The notes: a model not told the origin generated them from the sequence alone. Shown: positions 25,680-37,649, numbered from the stretch's first letter. The stretch is DNA of 64,000 bases from Nereocystis luetkeana (GCA_031213475.1 JARUPZ010000013.1:3782731-3846730); one strand, 5' to 3'. A program made the numbers and translations.

Positions 25680-26600
25680 ATCCACGGCGGATGCACGGCG
25701 CTACCTACTCAACTCAGCCTCAGCCTCGTGCCACCTCACCATGAACCGCTCGGCTGCTTCAAGGATCCCCCGGTACCACTTTCCTGCCTTTTTGGCTGCA
25801 GTGGACCACAACGCGGTCTAAATTCCAAACACCAAGGGGGCAACTTCCGTGGACCCTTCGGTGGCTCGGAACTCTCTAAGGTCTTCGACTATGCATCTAT
25901 GTCAAGTCTTAAACTGTCCGCCTGGTCTCGGGTTCTCCCCACCAGCTATCGTCCCGAACATTACCCGACTGGGTAATCGCTCCTTGCTTTGCCGTGCCAC
26001 GCCCCCCGCAAAGAAGAGCCGCCGTTTACGAATGGTCGTTTCGATGCTCTCGCAACGTGTCATCTTGAGGGCCTTCGCGTACGAGAGGCATGGTCAGTAC
26101 GAAGTCGGCGCTGGAAGCCAATGACTCGCAACAGGACTTGGTGGTGAGCCGTTCGAAGCTTGGCAAAGTGTTCCGCTCTGAGGGTCCACGTCACACGCCC
26201 GTACAGCAGGGTCTCAATCACGTCGGCCTTCAGCATTCAGACTTTTAGGCCAAGGGGGGCGGTCGTCCTATCAAACAACTCCGGGCCGAGCCGTTTGAGG
26301 CATGCTCGCATGAGACGGATCCGTCGGTCGATTTCGAGCGAGAGGTCAGCGTTTTCGTGGATAATGCCGCCTAGGTATATAAGAACTGGGTCGTCTGCTT
26401 ATACCTCTGGCCTGCTGCCTCGATGACGAGCAGTGGTGCGAGGGTTGTCTGGTCTGGTGTTCGTAGGAGCATTGTCTCTGTCTTCTTTCCCGACACGGTG
26501 AGGCCTACTGCTTCGAAGACAGTCACGATGACTGCTGTCATCATATTCGCGAGCCCTTCAGCCGACTTCGAGACAACTGCGTCGTAATAATGTTGACTCT
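25680..26600 (-). pseudogene. Fossil non-LTR retrotransposon (reverse transcriptase C-terminal part)
   Basis: On the minus strand from about 26590, three frames together give a typical RT thumb and downstream region. Recognisable parts are VSKSAEGLANMMTAVIVTVF, GLTVSGKKTETMLLR, LEIDRRIRLMRACLKRLGPE, LKADVIETLLYGRVTWTL and HHQVLLRVIGFQRRLRTDHA. Its 5' part (fingers and palm) is missing. Several frameshifts and stops make it inactive; one is an extra TA near 26373 (TTATATACC). It differs from the LINE at 51 kb. Confidence 0.75.
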
Positions 26601-26614
26601 AGATTTAACCATTT

Positions 26615-26900
26615 TCGGTATGTGTGGTGTGTTCCTCACGTTCCACCGCCCATAAAGACGCGTCGACATCCGGCACAACCAGTGTCCGTGCCGATTCTTC
26701 GATCCTAGAGAGATGCTCGTCTCGTACAGGGGTACAGGCCCCGTGGCCACAAAACTACGACACAAACGTACATATCGTAGCCATGCAGGAAGCACACGAG
26801 ACAATGCAATGACATGCACGAAGGGCACAACATACACGTTCTATGAAGAGAGAAAAAGAAAGAAAGAAACGGACAAACAAAACATCGAAAGAGAAGAGAA
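26615..26900 (+). repeat. Repeat family C, copy 2
   Basis: It shares CGTCGACATCCGGCACAACC, GTGTCCGTGCCGATTCTTCG and ACAACATACACGTTCTATGA with the other copies. It abuts the 5' break of the RT fossil. Confidence 0.75.
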
Positions 26901-27189
26901 AAAAAAAAGTGTACGAGTGACCCCCAGCAGGAGACGCGGCAGAAAATACATAACTACCGAAAAAACAATCCCACCAGAAGTGGATCTGACTTACCGGTAC
27001 AAACAGCAGCGCTGCAGTAGGTATCAAAGCGAGTACTTGGTACGCCCTACCCGGTACATTACTACTGGTATGCAACAGCCAGTGATACGTCATGGCGGTG
27101 GTACATGCCCGGCACATACGTAAATTCAGGACGATCTACTGCTGTATGAAATCCACGGCATCGTCTAGAAAGGCTGTTAGTTTCCTACG

Positions 27190-27465
27190 TATGCGGCTCA
27201 AATCTTGAGCTTGAGGTTTTGACCCGATGGCATTTTCAGCTGTGAAGTTCGCAAATCGAAATAGCCTTCCAATTCCTCTGCGAAAAAGTCGGACTGTATT
27301 GTGTGTACAAAGATTCGAGCGAAAGCTGAGTCAACTGATGTTGTGGTCTGGCGCCGCGAAGAGACGTGTTGGGTGCGCTGCACTGCACGTAGGACCGAAG
27401 CGTCCGATCTCACGCTGACTGCCTTTGGTCTGGCGGCGAAAGGACGTGCCGAGTGCTCTAGCGTC
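27190..27465 (-). repeat. Repeat family I, copy 2
   Basis: An inverted match to 22255-22440, including GGCGGCGAAAGGACGTGCCG. Confidence 0.4.
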
Positions 27466-27959
27466 AATCTGTCTTCGTATTTTGGCCCGGTATTTCACAA
27501 TGTGACTGACTGCTGCTGCTGCTGCTGCTGCTGTAGTCTACGAGTACGTATCCACGGAGAGGTGGGCGCCGAGTGCGCTCCTCTTGGTCTCTAGGCCCGA
27601 GCCCTCGCCAGCCGACGGTAGTCTGGCCACCGAGAGACGCGCCGCCCGCCGACCGCGCGTCGGGCACGAAGCAACGTCCCTATACAATAGTTGTGTCACC
27701 ATTCAACATATCGATCGTTCTGCTGCTGCTTCCTGTCGTGGAAACCAGCTTCAACTTAAAGAACATGGCCATTTTTCGTTTTGAAAATCTCACGATCGTC
27801 GGAAATCCGACGATATGGCGCCATCGGATTCTCAAATCCAAAGATTTCCGGTCAGATTTTGCATGTTCGGACTGTGTAAGCAGATGCACTCATAATTTTC
27901 GGGATCGAAAAATACAAATGTGGAGCTCGAAATCGAACCGCATAGGAAATAGCCTACTA

Positions 27960-28064
27960 TTACGGGGGACCATAGTTAGTAGGACCTATGGTATACATAA
28001 AAGCCTATATATTTAACCATTTTTACTAACAACAATTGGTGCTATTTACTATGGTCCCCCGTAA
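27960..28064. mobile_element. MITE A copy
   Basis: TTACGGGGGACCATAGTTAG ... ATTTACTATGGTCCCCCGTAA, with TA on both sides. 105 bp. Confidence 0.9.
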
Positions 28065-28149
28065 TAATGACATTTTTATACTCGAGCTTCTCGCCCAATA
28101 CTCACGGCGGTGCAACGCGATGCAACGGAACGTGGAAGCTCAACTACTA

Positions 28150-28265
28150 TTACGGGGGGCCATAGTTAATAGGACCTATGATATCCATAAATATATATAT
28201 ATATATATTTAGCCATTTTTACTAGCAATATTTGGTCCCCTATTATTAATTATGGTCCCCCGTAA
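28150..28265. mobile_element. MITE A copy
   Basis: TTACGGGGGGCCATAGTTAA ... AATTATGGTCCCCCGTAA, with TA on both sides. It has an AT expansion in the middle and an extra CTATTA-type insertion near 28243. Confidence 0.9.
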
Positions 28266-28617
28266 TATGCTGGTACAAAGTACCTGCTTGTACTATATCT
28301 AGACTGACACAGCAGTAAAAAGTCTCGGGAGAACAAAATCATGGGTTCATTCGGACCGGGTGCTACAATACTGTCTGTACAGTGCTGCATATTACTCGAG
28401 TACAAAAATGGTCCCTCATGGCTCCCCGAACAAGAAACAGCTACGTACGTACTGCACGTACTGGTATACCAGGTACAGGTAATCTGAGCAAGCCTTACAG
28501 GTAGAAGAGAGCCTTGTCGTGACACCATCCGTGTTTAGCGTTGAGCACATACTGCTTGTTACAGATATTCATGTATTGAACGACAAGTACACCGCTGGAC
28601 ACATTAGCTTGCATCCA

Positions 28618-28717
28618 ATTTCTGGACTGCAGACCCGTTTGGGGAACAAACTGGTTATGCCCGATAGAATTTGACCAGTTTGCCCCCAAAACGGGACAGC
28701 AGCCCTAAAATGGTCAA
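28618..28717. mobile_element. MITE B copy (diverged)
   Basis: TGGACTGCAGACCCGTTTGG at the left and GGGACAGCAGCCCTAAAATGG at the right. Confidence 0.65.
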
Positions 28718-28893
28718 GCGCCCCCCAAAAAAACGACCCTTATCACGTTTTTATTACACACTACAGCAGTACTCGTACCGTACCTGGTACGCTTCTTCTT
28801 TCAGGTGGGACTTTCCATGCACACTGACTGCTGTACAACACCAACCTGAGAATGAAAGAAAAAAGTCGTGTATAAACACCACCACGAAGACTA

Positions 28894-28997
28894 TTAAGGG
28901 GGGCCATAGTTAACAGGACCAAATGTTGTTAGTAAAAATGGTTAAACATATAGGTTTTATGTGTACCATAGGTCCTGTAAACTATGGTCCCCCGTAA
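28894..28997. mobile_element. MITE A copy
   Basis: TTAAGGGGGGCCATAGTTAA ... AAACTATGGTCCCCCGTAA, with TA on both sides. It is in the orientation opposite to the 27960 copy. Confidence 0.9.
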
Positions 28998-29379
28998 TAA
29001 CTGCCGTCTGATCGGTCGAGGCTGCCTTTCGGCCGACCGGCCGGCCGAAAGGCTTCTTTTTTAGGGGGGTGGGGTGGGAACGCCACCAAAACACGCAGCG
29101 GTTCCCCCCTCTGCCATTCCACGTTGAAACCCCAAAAAGTTGGGGATAGGGGTTAGGGTTATAGGGTTGGGGTCGCCTCAAGGTCCGGGTTAACGAGCAA
29201 GGAAGGTGCAAACTGTCCAAAAGGTAAGACTGGGCCTTGATCCGGACTGTGCTGGCATTACTACTGGACTGATGTCCTCGCTGAAATACTGTGCTGGCCG
29301 AGGGAGGCGCCAGCGTTGGCGGGACTTCAAAGGTCGTAAAAGTACAACTCCTACGGGTACCAATCCTTTTGTACTTATC

Positions 29380-29830
29380 GCACCCTTGGGACTGGTGGGA
29401 CCCATTCCTTCCAGGCCCCCAGGTACCTTGAGAATTGGTGGGACTCAGTTCCGTCGAGCCCCCAGATACCCTGAGGACTCGGGGGACTCAGTACCTTCAG
29501 TCCCCAAGGTACACCGAGGACTGGTAGGGCTCAGTCCTTTCAATCTTCCAGGTACCCTGGAGACTGGCGGAACCCAGTCCTTTCAGGCCCCCGGGTACCC
29601 CTAGGACTGGCGGGGCCCAGTCCCGTCAGAGGCCCTCAGGTACCTCGAGGACTGGTGGGGCTTAGTCCTTACAGCCCCCCGGGTACCCTTGAGCACAGGC
29701 GCGACCCAGGGGCTCGCGCGACTCATTCCGTTCAACCCCTCAGGTACTCTGAGGACTGGTGTGGCACAGTACTTTCAGCCACCCTCGTACCCTGTTGAAT
29801 GCGTCCTCCCAAACAGGGATGGTATTGGCG
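29380..29830 (+). repeat. Minisatellite of about 46 bp units
   Basis: About nine diverged units of the type CAGGTACCCTGAGGACTGGY, GGGACTCAGTCCTTTCAG. Open frames through it are repeats of the unit and not a gene. Confidence 0.8.
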
Positions 29831-29879
29831 GGTCATCCACTGAGTCCCTAGGACTGGTACTCTGCTACTCTGACAACCT

Positions 29880-31200
29880 TTGCAGGACCTTTGAGAAGTA
29901 GTCTTGATATTCACCTACAGAAATAACGCCTTCTACCGTAGCGTAAACCCGTCAATAACGCGCGGCGGAAGAGCGAAGAGCACGTGAGGGCACGCAGAAC
30001 AGCGCTGCCCGGAAGGTGCAGCACGGACACATTTACAGGGTGATACCCACGTAGTGTTACAGCACTAGTGAACACTTTTAACATATTCCGGTGTCTCGTC
30101 ATCGCTAGCGTGTATACGCGTGAGGCAGCAGCTTCGCCGGGGGACGCCAAATGGCTTTTGCAGAGAGAGCCGTCGAGGAATACTTGCGTGCCGAAGTACC
30201 CGGGCAAAATCCGCGACATATCGCGGTCACGTCACTCCCAGCGGAGGAGCGAAGGGCTGTCCTGTGCTTCGCCTTTCGTTCCTGGCAAGTGCTACCGTAA
30301 GTTACGATACCCTTTCACCCAGAATACCCACCAGGTAGATATAGAACACTTGTCTTCTTGGAGGGCGTGACTGATTTCGTCCATGGTGTCCAGACAAGAG
30401 GGAGCGCGACAATCGGACAAGCTTTGAGCGCAGTGTCTTCGGATCACGTCACTACCCAAAAACCGGTAACCGTGTGGAGCGTCAATGCTATGCGCACTAC
30501 TACAGCAGTGCCGTGCAAAAACAAGAGACAACACCTCCCTGCGAACTTCGGGCCAACTCCGCAAGAACTCAAAACTTGCCCAATATGCCATTTTGTGGAT
30601 GCCCAATATGCCAACTTGTGGCCGGCGAGAAAGAGCAAAAGTTCATGCAGGGCCATTTTTTTTTCTCCGCCTCTGGGGTTTCCCCGACACATGATGGTGG
30701 CTGAATTGCTGCGTGCTTGAGGTCGGAGCGCGGCACCTACCTGCTGGTGGAAAAACAAAAAGAAAACAAAAAAAATAACCCGGTCCGTTTCTTGACATCG
30801 AAACGCCCTTGTAGATGGTGATATCCACACACATCTGCACCAGAGTATGACACGAAACGTACAATATTCCGGTGTGTTGTCCGTTGTGCGTACGAGCGCC
30901 AGTAAGGAGTACCAGGCATATACGTAAAAGTTCGAAACTGCAGGAATGTTTACAGCAGTAGTCAACACCTACGACTACCAGGCATGGGGTGGTCGGCGAC
31001 AGCAGGGGCATTCGGCGCCATTGGGCAGCAGTAAATAAGATGCCCGCACACAAGCTAACAAAAAAAGCGTATCGAGCCACTCAAGAAGTGCATCGAGCAA
31101 CCTCCTACTGTTAATAACAGCCTAACAGCAGTCTATCATGCCTGTTTACCTTTTTCATCGTCGACGATTCTATTCCCGACGAGATATGCACCCGGCGTTG
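29880..31200. other. 1.3-kb stretch without recognised genes
   Basis: Mixed-composition sequence. Short open frames exist on both strands, but none has recognisable motifs or splice support. A pair CCAATATGCCATTTTGTGGA/CCAATATGCCAACTTGTGGC (30578-30617) is a small tandem duplication. Confidence 0.4.
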
Positions 31201-31206
31201 GTACTA

Positions 31207-31311
31207 TTACGGGGGGCCATAGTTAATAGGACCTATGGTATACATAAAAACCCATATATTTAACCATTTTTACGAACAACATTTGGCCCTATTAACTATG
31301 GTCCCCCGTAA
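31207..31311. mobile_element. MITE A copy
   Basis: TTACGGGGGGCCATAGTTAA ... TTAACTATGGTCCCCCGTAA, with TA on both sides. It is close to the family consensus. Confidence 0.92.
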
Positions 31312-31386
31312 TACTTGCTTTTGATGTTTTATAGACGATTTCGCTGCTACAGCAGCAGTATTGGGTACTGTATATACTCCGACCTA

Positions 31387-31478
31387 ACCCTTTTAGAACT
31401 GCAGTCCCGTTGTGAGGACAAACCACTCAAATTTCAAGTAGTTTGTCCCCAAAACGGGACCGCGGTTCTAAGTGGGTT
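31387..31478. mobile_element. MITE B copy
   Basis: CCCTTTTAGAACTGCAGTCC at the left and GGGACCGCGGTTCTAAGTGGG at the right. The right TTAA is shared with the next element. Confidence 0.85.
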
Positions 31479-31480
31479 AA

Positions 31481-31566
31481 CCCCTTGGGTGCTCCAGTCC
31501 CGTTTGGGGGCACACACTACTTATAATTTGACTGGTTCGTCCCCGTAACAGGGGTGCAGTTCAAGC
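31481..31566. mobile_element. MITE B copy (decayed)
   Basis: CCCCTTGGGTGCTCCAGTCC at the left. The right end (AGGGGTGCAGTTCAAG) is eroded. It is chained to the previous copy. Confidence 0.65.
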
Positions 31567-31627
31567 AGTTTGCCCTACAAGCGCCAAGCAAAGTGTCCAA
31601 CAACAGCCGAGCACACCTCTCTTGACC

Positions 31628-31713
31628 TCTTTAGAACCGCAGTCCCGTTTTGGGGACAAGTTACTTAGAATTTGAGTGGTTTGCCCCAAAAACGGGACTG
31701 CGGTTCTAAAAGA
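31628..31713. mobile_element. MITE B copy
   Basis: CTCTTTAGAACCGCAGTCCC at the left and GGGACTGCGGTTCTAAAAGAG at the right. Confidence 0.85.
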
Positions 31714-31718
31714 GTTGA

Positions 31719-31826
31719 ACCCTATGAGTATACTACAGCAGTTCCTTTTTTGGGACAAAACTGCAAGCAGTGCCTTGAAAATTGGGCGGTTCGTCCCCAA
31801 AACGGGACTGCAGCCCAAAAGGGTGA
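31719..31826. mobile_element. MITE B copy (diverged)
   Basis: The right half is intact (AACGGGACTGCAGCCCAAAAGG). In the left half a TACTACAGCAGTTCC segment replaces the standard sequence. It shares the junction with the previous copy. Confidence 0.65.
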
Positions 31827-32103
31827 AGAGAGGACAATTTACCGAAGAGAAAAAAGGAGTACAGCTATAAAATATCAATAAGAGAGGCCAAATCGGCTGG
31901 ACACGCCTACCAATGTATACCAAAGCCGTCTATTTCCCAAGAAAGACGGCGAGTTACACCACTCCGGCCGTAGATAAAAGGACCGCTTGGTATTCATATC
32001 AATGTATAAATGGTGCTCATATTTCCGTCCAGAGTGTTACGAGACAAAGCGGGGACTGCTGCAACACATATCAATAGCAGTACTCCAGCAGTACTACAGT
32101 TTA

Positions 32104-32221
32104 TTACGGGGGACCATAGTAAATAGGACCAAACATTGATAGCAAAAATAGGGAAATATAGAAATGTTTGTGTGTACCCTAGATACTACCAGTACCTGGT
32201 ATCAGCTATGGCCCCCCGAAA
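32104..32221. mobile_element. MITE A copy
   Basis: TTACGGGGGACCATAGTAAA at the left and CAGCTATGGCCCCCCGAAA at the right, flanked by TA. TACCAG-TACCTGGTA sequence is inserted near the right end. Confidence 0.8.
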
Positions 32222-32390
32222 TAGTACATACTGCTGTGTTGACATATGGCGAATTAATTTCCCATCAAATTCCACGGGAATGCCTCCACGAGAAGCGGGG
32301 GGGGGGGGGGGAAGTCGTGATAGAAGGGGGCTGGCGGTGACAGCACCGGCCACACCAAACAAAACAAACACTTTTTCAAGGCCTTTCAAC

Positions 32391-32478
32391 CCTTTTAGGA
32401 CCCCAGTCCCGTTTCGGGGGCAACTTACTTGGAATTAGACTGGTTTGCCCCCAAATCGAGACTGCGGTACTAAAGGGG
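32391..32478. mobile_element. MITE B copy 1 of a chain of three
   Basis: CCCTTTTAGGACCCCAGTCC at the left and GAGACTGCGGTACTAAAGGGG at the right. The right TTAA is at 32479-32482. Confidence 0.85.
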
Positions 32479-32482
32479 TTAA

Positions 32483-32571
32483 CCCTTTTAGAACCGCAGT
32501 TCCGTTGTGGGGACAAACCAGTCAAATTCTAAGTAGTTCGTCCCCAAAACGGGACTGCGGTTCTAAAAGGG
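32483..32571. mobile_element. MITE B copy 2 of a chain of three
   Basis: It has TTAA on both sides (32479-32482 and 32572-32575). The ends are CCCTTTTAGAACCGCAGTTC and GGGACTGCGGTTCTAAAAGGG. Confidence 0.92.
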
Positions 32572-32575
32572 TTAA

Positions 32576-32666
32576 CGCTTGTAGGACTGCACCCCCCTTC
32601 TTGAGGACTAACCGTTCATATTCTAACTGATTTGTCCCAAAAACGGGACTGCGGTCCTAAAAGGGT
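32576..32666. mobile_element. MITE B copy 3 of a chain of three
   Basis: It shares the TTAA at 32572-32575 with copy 2. The left end is decayed (CGCTTGTAGGACTGCACCCC) and the right end is good (GGGACTGCGGTCCTAAAAGGG). Confidence 0.8.
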
Positions 32667-33084
32667 CAAGAATAATCAGAACCCGCCACGGACCCCCAAA
32701 GCCATGCATATATAGAGCCCCCTGTATGTTCACACACCGTATTTGGTTCAGACTATAACGAGTATTTACAGGTTCTCCCGTAACAGCTCGGGCTGCAGAA
32801 GGAAGGGATGCGCCGAGAACCTGAACGACAATGAACGCACGGAGGTCTGTCTCCGACTCGTGCGCAACAAGAACATTTTTACCCGCAGCGTCGGATGTTA
32901 CTGCCGTTCTCGATTTGGATGAATCGAACGAGAAACGACTACAAATAGATACACGATAAATTGTACCAGGTATCGATAAAGAAGAAAAAAAAACGAATCG
33001 ATTTATGATGTACGATATGGCGCATGCGATCTCGATATCCGATATCCGATACGAGACTGAAGCTCTTCGTTGAACTCGTGTGCG

Positions 33085-33134
<50 letters not shown>

Positions 33135-33135
33135 A
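33085..33135 (+). repeat. AT microsatellite
   Basis: (AT)n with single G changes, about 50 bases. Confidence 0.9.
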
Positions 33136-33322
33136 GCGTAAAAAAACACAGGGATGCCAGAGGATGAAGGGAGAAACGTGTGCCGTACGATAAGCCGCAA
33201 GTTCGATCTTTCCATATACACCGAAAAACTCGACACGATATCGAACACCACACCAGTATGCTTGTACCCGTGTTCGTACTGCGCGCTTCCCAATCACCCA
33301 CACCATCCCATGATACATACTA

Positions 33323-33389
33323 CTACGCGGGACCATAGTAAACAGGACATACGGTACATACAAAAACCTATATATTTACTTATTTTTAC
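33323..33389. mobile_element. MITE A, left half only
   Basis: CTACGCGGGACCATAGTAAA to CTTATTTTTAC. The next MITE A is inserted at the usual central TA. The right half is missing after it. Confidence 0.75.
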
Positions 33390-33391
33390 TA

Positions 33392-33496
33392 TTACGGGGG
33401 GCCATAGTTAACAGGACCAAATATTGTTAGTAAAGATGGTTAAACATATAGGTTTTCATGTGTACCATAGGTCATGTTAACTATGGTCCCCCGTAT
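33392..33496. mobile_element. MITE A copy (nested in the previous half)
   Basis: TTACGGGGGGCCATAGTTAA ... TAACTATGGTCCCCCGTAT. Confidence 0.88.
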
Positions 33497-33685
33497 TAGA
33501 CGGCTGAGACGGAAATACCGCACCTGGCATATATATGGTCCAAATTCCGGGGTCTCGAAAGCTGAAGGGGGGAAAAAAATAAGAATGATCGCAACCTCCA
33601 AAGAGGACCGGTAGAGCTGTTGATAGTTGATACTTGGCCGGCGCCACTCAAACTACAGGAGGTAATCAACTCTATTATGTTAATA

Positions 33686-33837
33686 TTACGGGGGACCATA
33701 TTAAATAGGACCAAATATTGTGATTAAAAATAGGTAAATATATTGGTTTTTGTGTATACCATAGGTCCTATTAACCATGGCCCCCCGTACTGGTTTTTGT
33801 GTATACCATAGGTCCTATTAACTATGCCCCCCCGCAA
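33686..33837. mobile_element. MITE A copy with tandem repeat of its right half
   Basis: TTACGGGGGACCATATTAAA to GGCCCCCCGTA (33789). Then TGGTTTTTGTGTATACCATA ... CCCCCCCGCAA is repeated at 33791-33837. Confidence 0.85.
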
Positions 33838-33848
33838 TAATGTTATTG

Positions 33849-33948
33849 CTACGGTGGATCATATTAAATAGGACCTGCGGACAAAAACCTACACATTTTG
33901 CTATTTATGCCAACACTATTCGGTCCTATTTACTATGGTCCCCCATAA
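33849..33948. mobile_element. MITE A copy (diverged)
   Basis: CTACGGTGGATCATATTAAA ... TTTACTATGGTCCCCCATAA. Confidence 0.75.
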
Positions 33949-34069
33949 CAGTTGACAACCCGTACGTGAATAGAATGACGTCCGCACAGGACAGAGGAGG
34001 GGTTGCGATGCTGCGATCGTTTTTCAGCGTCACGTACCGGTACAGAGTTTTCTCGACAAAGGCTATTAA

Positions 34070-34158
34070 CCCTTTTAGAACCGCAGTCCCGTTTTGGGGA
34101 CAAACCACTCAAACTTCAAGTAGTTTGTCCCCAAAACGGGACTGCGGTTCTAAAGGGG
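34070..34158. mobile_element. MITE B copy with TTAA on both sides
   Basis: TTAA is at 34066-34069 and 34159-34162. The inverted ends are nearly perfect: CCCTTTTAGAACCGCAGTCC and GGGACTGCGGTTCTAAAGGGG. Confidence 0.93.
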
Positions 34159-34380
34159 TTAATAGAAAAATGGTGTTATCAAAAAACACCGAACGTCTTA
34201 TTGATACGATATATATACGTCGGAAGGTTGACTGTCTCTCGACCAGACCATTCCGAAAACAGCTTGCCCGGCATTTTGGCAACCATTCTTCGCCGCTCTG
34301 GAAAAATGATTTGAAAAATCGAGAAATCTGACAAACGATCGCACCCTGCCCCTCTCTCCGCGCCAATTTAACGCTCACAG

Positions 34381-34471
34381 CCCTTCTTAGGACGGCAGTC
34401 CCGTTTCGGGGACAAACCACTTGGAATTTGATCGGATTGTCCCCAAAACGGGACTGCAGTTCTATCAGGGT
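34381..34471. mobile_element. MITE B copy
   Basis: CCCTTCTTAGGACGGCAGTC at the left and GGGACTGCAGTTCTATCAGGG at the right. Confidence 0.8.
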
Positions 34472-34929
34472 TCAAGGTAGTCAGTCGGCTGGTGATGTTT
34501 CGGTTCGTTGGGTATGAAAAACTATACCAGGTACCCGGTAGTACCACGTATGAAAAAGAAAAACGCCTACTCGTAACGGCCTTCGGCACGGCTAGTGGCA
34601 CCGTCGACGGCGATGTGTGTTTAATGCGCTATATAGGAGGAGACTGCAGTAGACGTCTCAGCTTTCTCTCCCTCTCTGCGCGAGAGGTCTCACGGGGAAG
34701 GGCAGGTAAGCCTTCCATGAACAAGGAAACACCTACGTATAGTCGGATAGCTGGCACTCCTGCAACTACAGCACCCCATGATGCCTACCTGGACACGTAT
34801 CGTAGCCGGCGACTTTTAGTCATCCATATCATGGCTCTTTACCACACAGGGACTGCAATCGCGCCGAGGTCTGGCGCCACCCCGTAGCAAATAAGCCTTC
34901 CACGAACAAAAAAAAACACCTCCCAGATA

Positions 34930-35300
34930 CGAGGTGTACATGCTATAGTCGGATAGCTGGCACCAAACATGTCAGGAGACATGCCAAGCAGCGCAAAACG
35001 TGCGCTGTCAAGAGTGTATGGCCGAGTGTTACACTGAAACCTATTACGGGGGGCCATAGTTAACAGGACCAAATATTGTTAGTAAAAATGGTTAATTATA
35101 TAGGTTTTTATGTACACCATAGGTCCTGTTAACTAGGGTCCCCCGTAATAGTGGTCTGGTGTCAGTCAATGCATGTCGAGGCAAAGTTGCTTTCTTGTCA
35201 GGGGGTGAAAGTGCTGTCTCCTGACATATTTGGCTGGCACCGCCGCAACTCACGTAACTACAATACCTTCATAGCTGGCGACTTTCAGTCATAAAACCAC
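34930..35300 (-). repeat. Repeat family J, copy 2, interrupted by MITE A
   Basis: On the minus strand it matches the 18.9-19.2-kb copy (AACACTCGGCCATACACTCT, GCGCACGTTTTGCGCTGC). The MITE at 35044-35148 splits it. Confidence 0.6.
35044..35148. mobile_element. MITE A copy
   Basis: TTACGGGGGGCCATAGTTAA ... TAACTAGGGTCCCCCGTAA, with TA on both sides. Confidence 0.92.
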
Positions 35301-36540
35301 AGCTCTCTACCAAAACAGGGACTACATCCTCGCCCAGGTATGGTAATACAGCAGTGCTTCAGAAACGGCGCCCACAAGCAACGCGGATAATCCCAGGCTA
35401 CGAAACAAACCCAACACAGCGGGTGACGATTCCTTGATATGCACAACAACAGAAAAGTGTGAAAAAAACGAAAACGAAAAATGGAGCCGTCGATTCTTCG
35501 GTTTTTCATGGAAAAGTCTGTCGGTTTCGGTCGGAGGTTTCCAAAGCGAACCGAGACCGAAAAAGACGAGAAAACCGAGAGAAACAAGAAGAAGGAAAAA
35601 CGTCGGATGGTTTCGGTCGTTTTTTTCAAATACAACGAAAAAAAACATGGGGGGTTTCTGGTCGGGGAAAGCGAAAAAAAAAAAAACGACCGAAATAAAA
35701 ACGATTTTCGGCTTTCGATTGCAAACACTGAACGACGTACGAAACCTTTTAAGTTTCCTACCTGGTATGTGTGATACGTTGCCGTTGCGACTACGCAACC
35801 AGCACGAACATACTATACACACAGAGAGCATGAATTAGCATCACCAATAAAATTTCAACTCTGCGCCACGCCACGGGCAATAATTTTACAGGAAGCAAGA
35901 AGTGTATCGTACTGCGACATAGCCCACCGCTTGTGCAGGATGCCCAGCACCAGGTATAAGGTACGGCAAAGGTGTATGCTACGGACACGGGTACAAGGAG
36001 AAGGGGAGGACAGAGAGGTTTCCTAGGGCTGGGCACTACAGCAGCCAAGTACCTACTGGCTGAGCTGAGCCTGCCGGTAGATGCTCCCAGTAGAATCAAC
36101 CAACACACACGTCCAAGAAACACGCGACAAACACGCCATAATATATATAAACAGACGTCCAACGAACACGCCATGTCATAGTACAGAAACCCATGCAAGA
36201 GCGTTTCGGTTCATGTCCTGAATGAATCATCAACATGCTGGCTCACTCTACCAAGCACGCTGCCATTGCCATTACTGCTCTACTATTAATAATCGTCAAC
36301 TGCTGTACCGCTTACGGACACTACTGACTGGGTAGATACGTCGTATACTCAAAGATATCCGGTACTGCAGTAGCGCTGTAGACAGCATCAACAAGACTAG
36401 CTAGCGATCAAGGGAAGAAAAAAAAAACACACGAACAAAAAAAAAATTGTAAACACACGAACAAAAAAAAAATTGTCTCCATGCTGCTTGCCTGCTTTGC
36501 TGCCCTTGCCCCCCCCGCCCTTGCCCTTGCCGGAAGTTGC
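35300..36540. other. Stretch without recognised genes
   Basis: A region rich in GAAAA and CGAAA from 35450 to 35720 yields Lys/Arg- or Phe/Ser-rich open frames on both strands. The rest shows nothing recognisable. Confidence 0.45.
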
Positions 36541-36554
36541 GGAGAAACAACGCA

Positions 36555-36675
36555 TGGTGGTCGCGGCTCGTGTCAACAAAACCATGAATCATTATATACC
36601 TGGTACTATTTATCAAAACAATGAATCATTAGTTATCAAAACAATGAATCATTAGTTATCAAAACCATGAATCGA
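36555..36675 (+). repeat. Tandem repeat, 23-bp unit
   Basis: AATCATTAGTTATCAAAACAATG in about three and a half copies. The first is interrupted by a TACCTGGTA motif (36599). Confidence 0.85.
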
Positions 36676-37649
36676 GACAGCAGTCAGATACAGCAGCATC
36701 AATAGTATATCCGACAACGTACAACAACGTGCTTCAGACTCGGAGGAACTACTTGCACGTTTCGAACAACAGCAGCAACAGCAGCAGTACTCTCTTGCTC
36801 GTAAACACATACCAGGTACCAGGTACGAAAGGGATCACAAATCATCCCACGATAATCCGGCCTCCTCCCCTCCCATCATCCCGTGGTCCCATCCAAGAAA
36901 ATGTCGGGTATGGTCCCACCATCCTGGGACGTCCCACCAACTCCCCACTGCACCACTACTACACCGGTACACATCCACCATAACCCGCATCCCGTCATCC
37001 ATCATACATCATCAATTACAGCGTAACCACTACGAAGAATGAGGCCATGGAAGCATAAAAAAACCCCGCACGCCGTACGCGCGACCGAAGCATCACACAA
37101 AGCTTGCCACGAGGAGTTTCGACGAAAGTCCTCCGTCTCTCGCAGCGATAGCTGTCGTTGATTGTTTTTTCACGTACCGATCGGTTGAAGTCACAGCTAA
37201 CGTGTACCAGTACGTACTCGTACAAGGTACGAGTATTTTTTTCAGTTTTTTACAAAACGTGTCATGTGTGTGTTCTTGACTTTGAGTCACATTACACCGT
37301 TCTACCTCCTTCCACCCGTCGACATCCGTCTATTAATGGTTGACATCGTCCTTTCCCAGGCTCGCACGCACCTTCAAGTTGATTCTACAAAAAAACAACG
37401 CGACAAACCGAGACGGTAGAACTGACGACTCGGTCGACCATAAAAACGTACCACGTTTCTGGTACCTGGTACATAATATCGAACTCAAATCAAGAAACAT
37501 ACTATTGATACAAATAGTGATACCACTCCGTCCCAAAATAAAAGCACATATTTTATATTGCTATTCGATGAAGAGGTTCTCTATAATTATGTTTAGGGAC
37601 ACATCGGTATGTTCGTACCAGCGGGGGAAATAGACACCGCTATCGATAA

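Noticed and set aside
29140-29175. TTAGGGTTATAGGG that might be telomeric
   Set aside because: There is only one TTAGGG-like unit, with no array.
29206-29901. A Pro/Gly-rich protein frame
   Set aside because: It follows the 46-bp minisatellite units and shifts frame with them.
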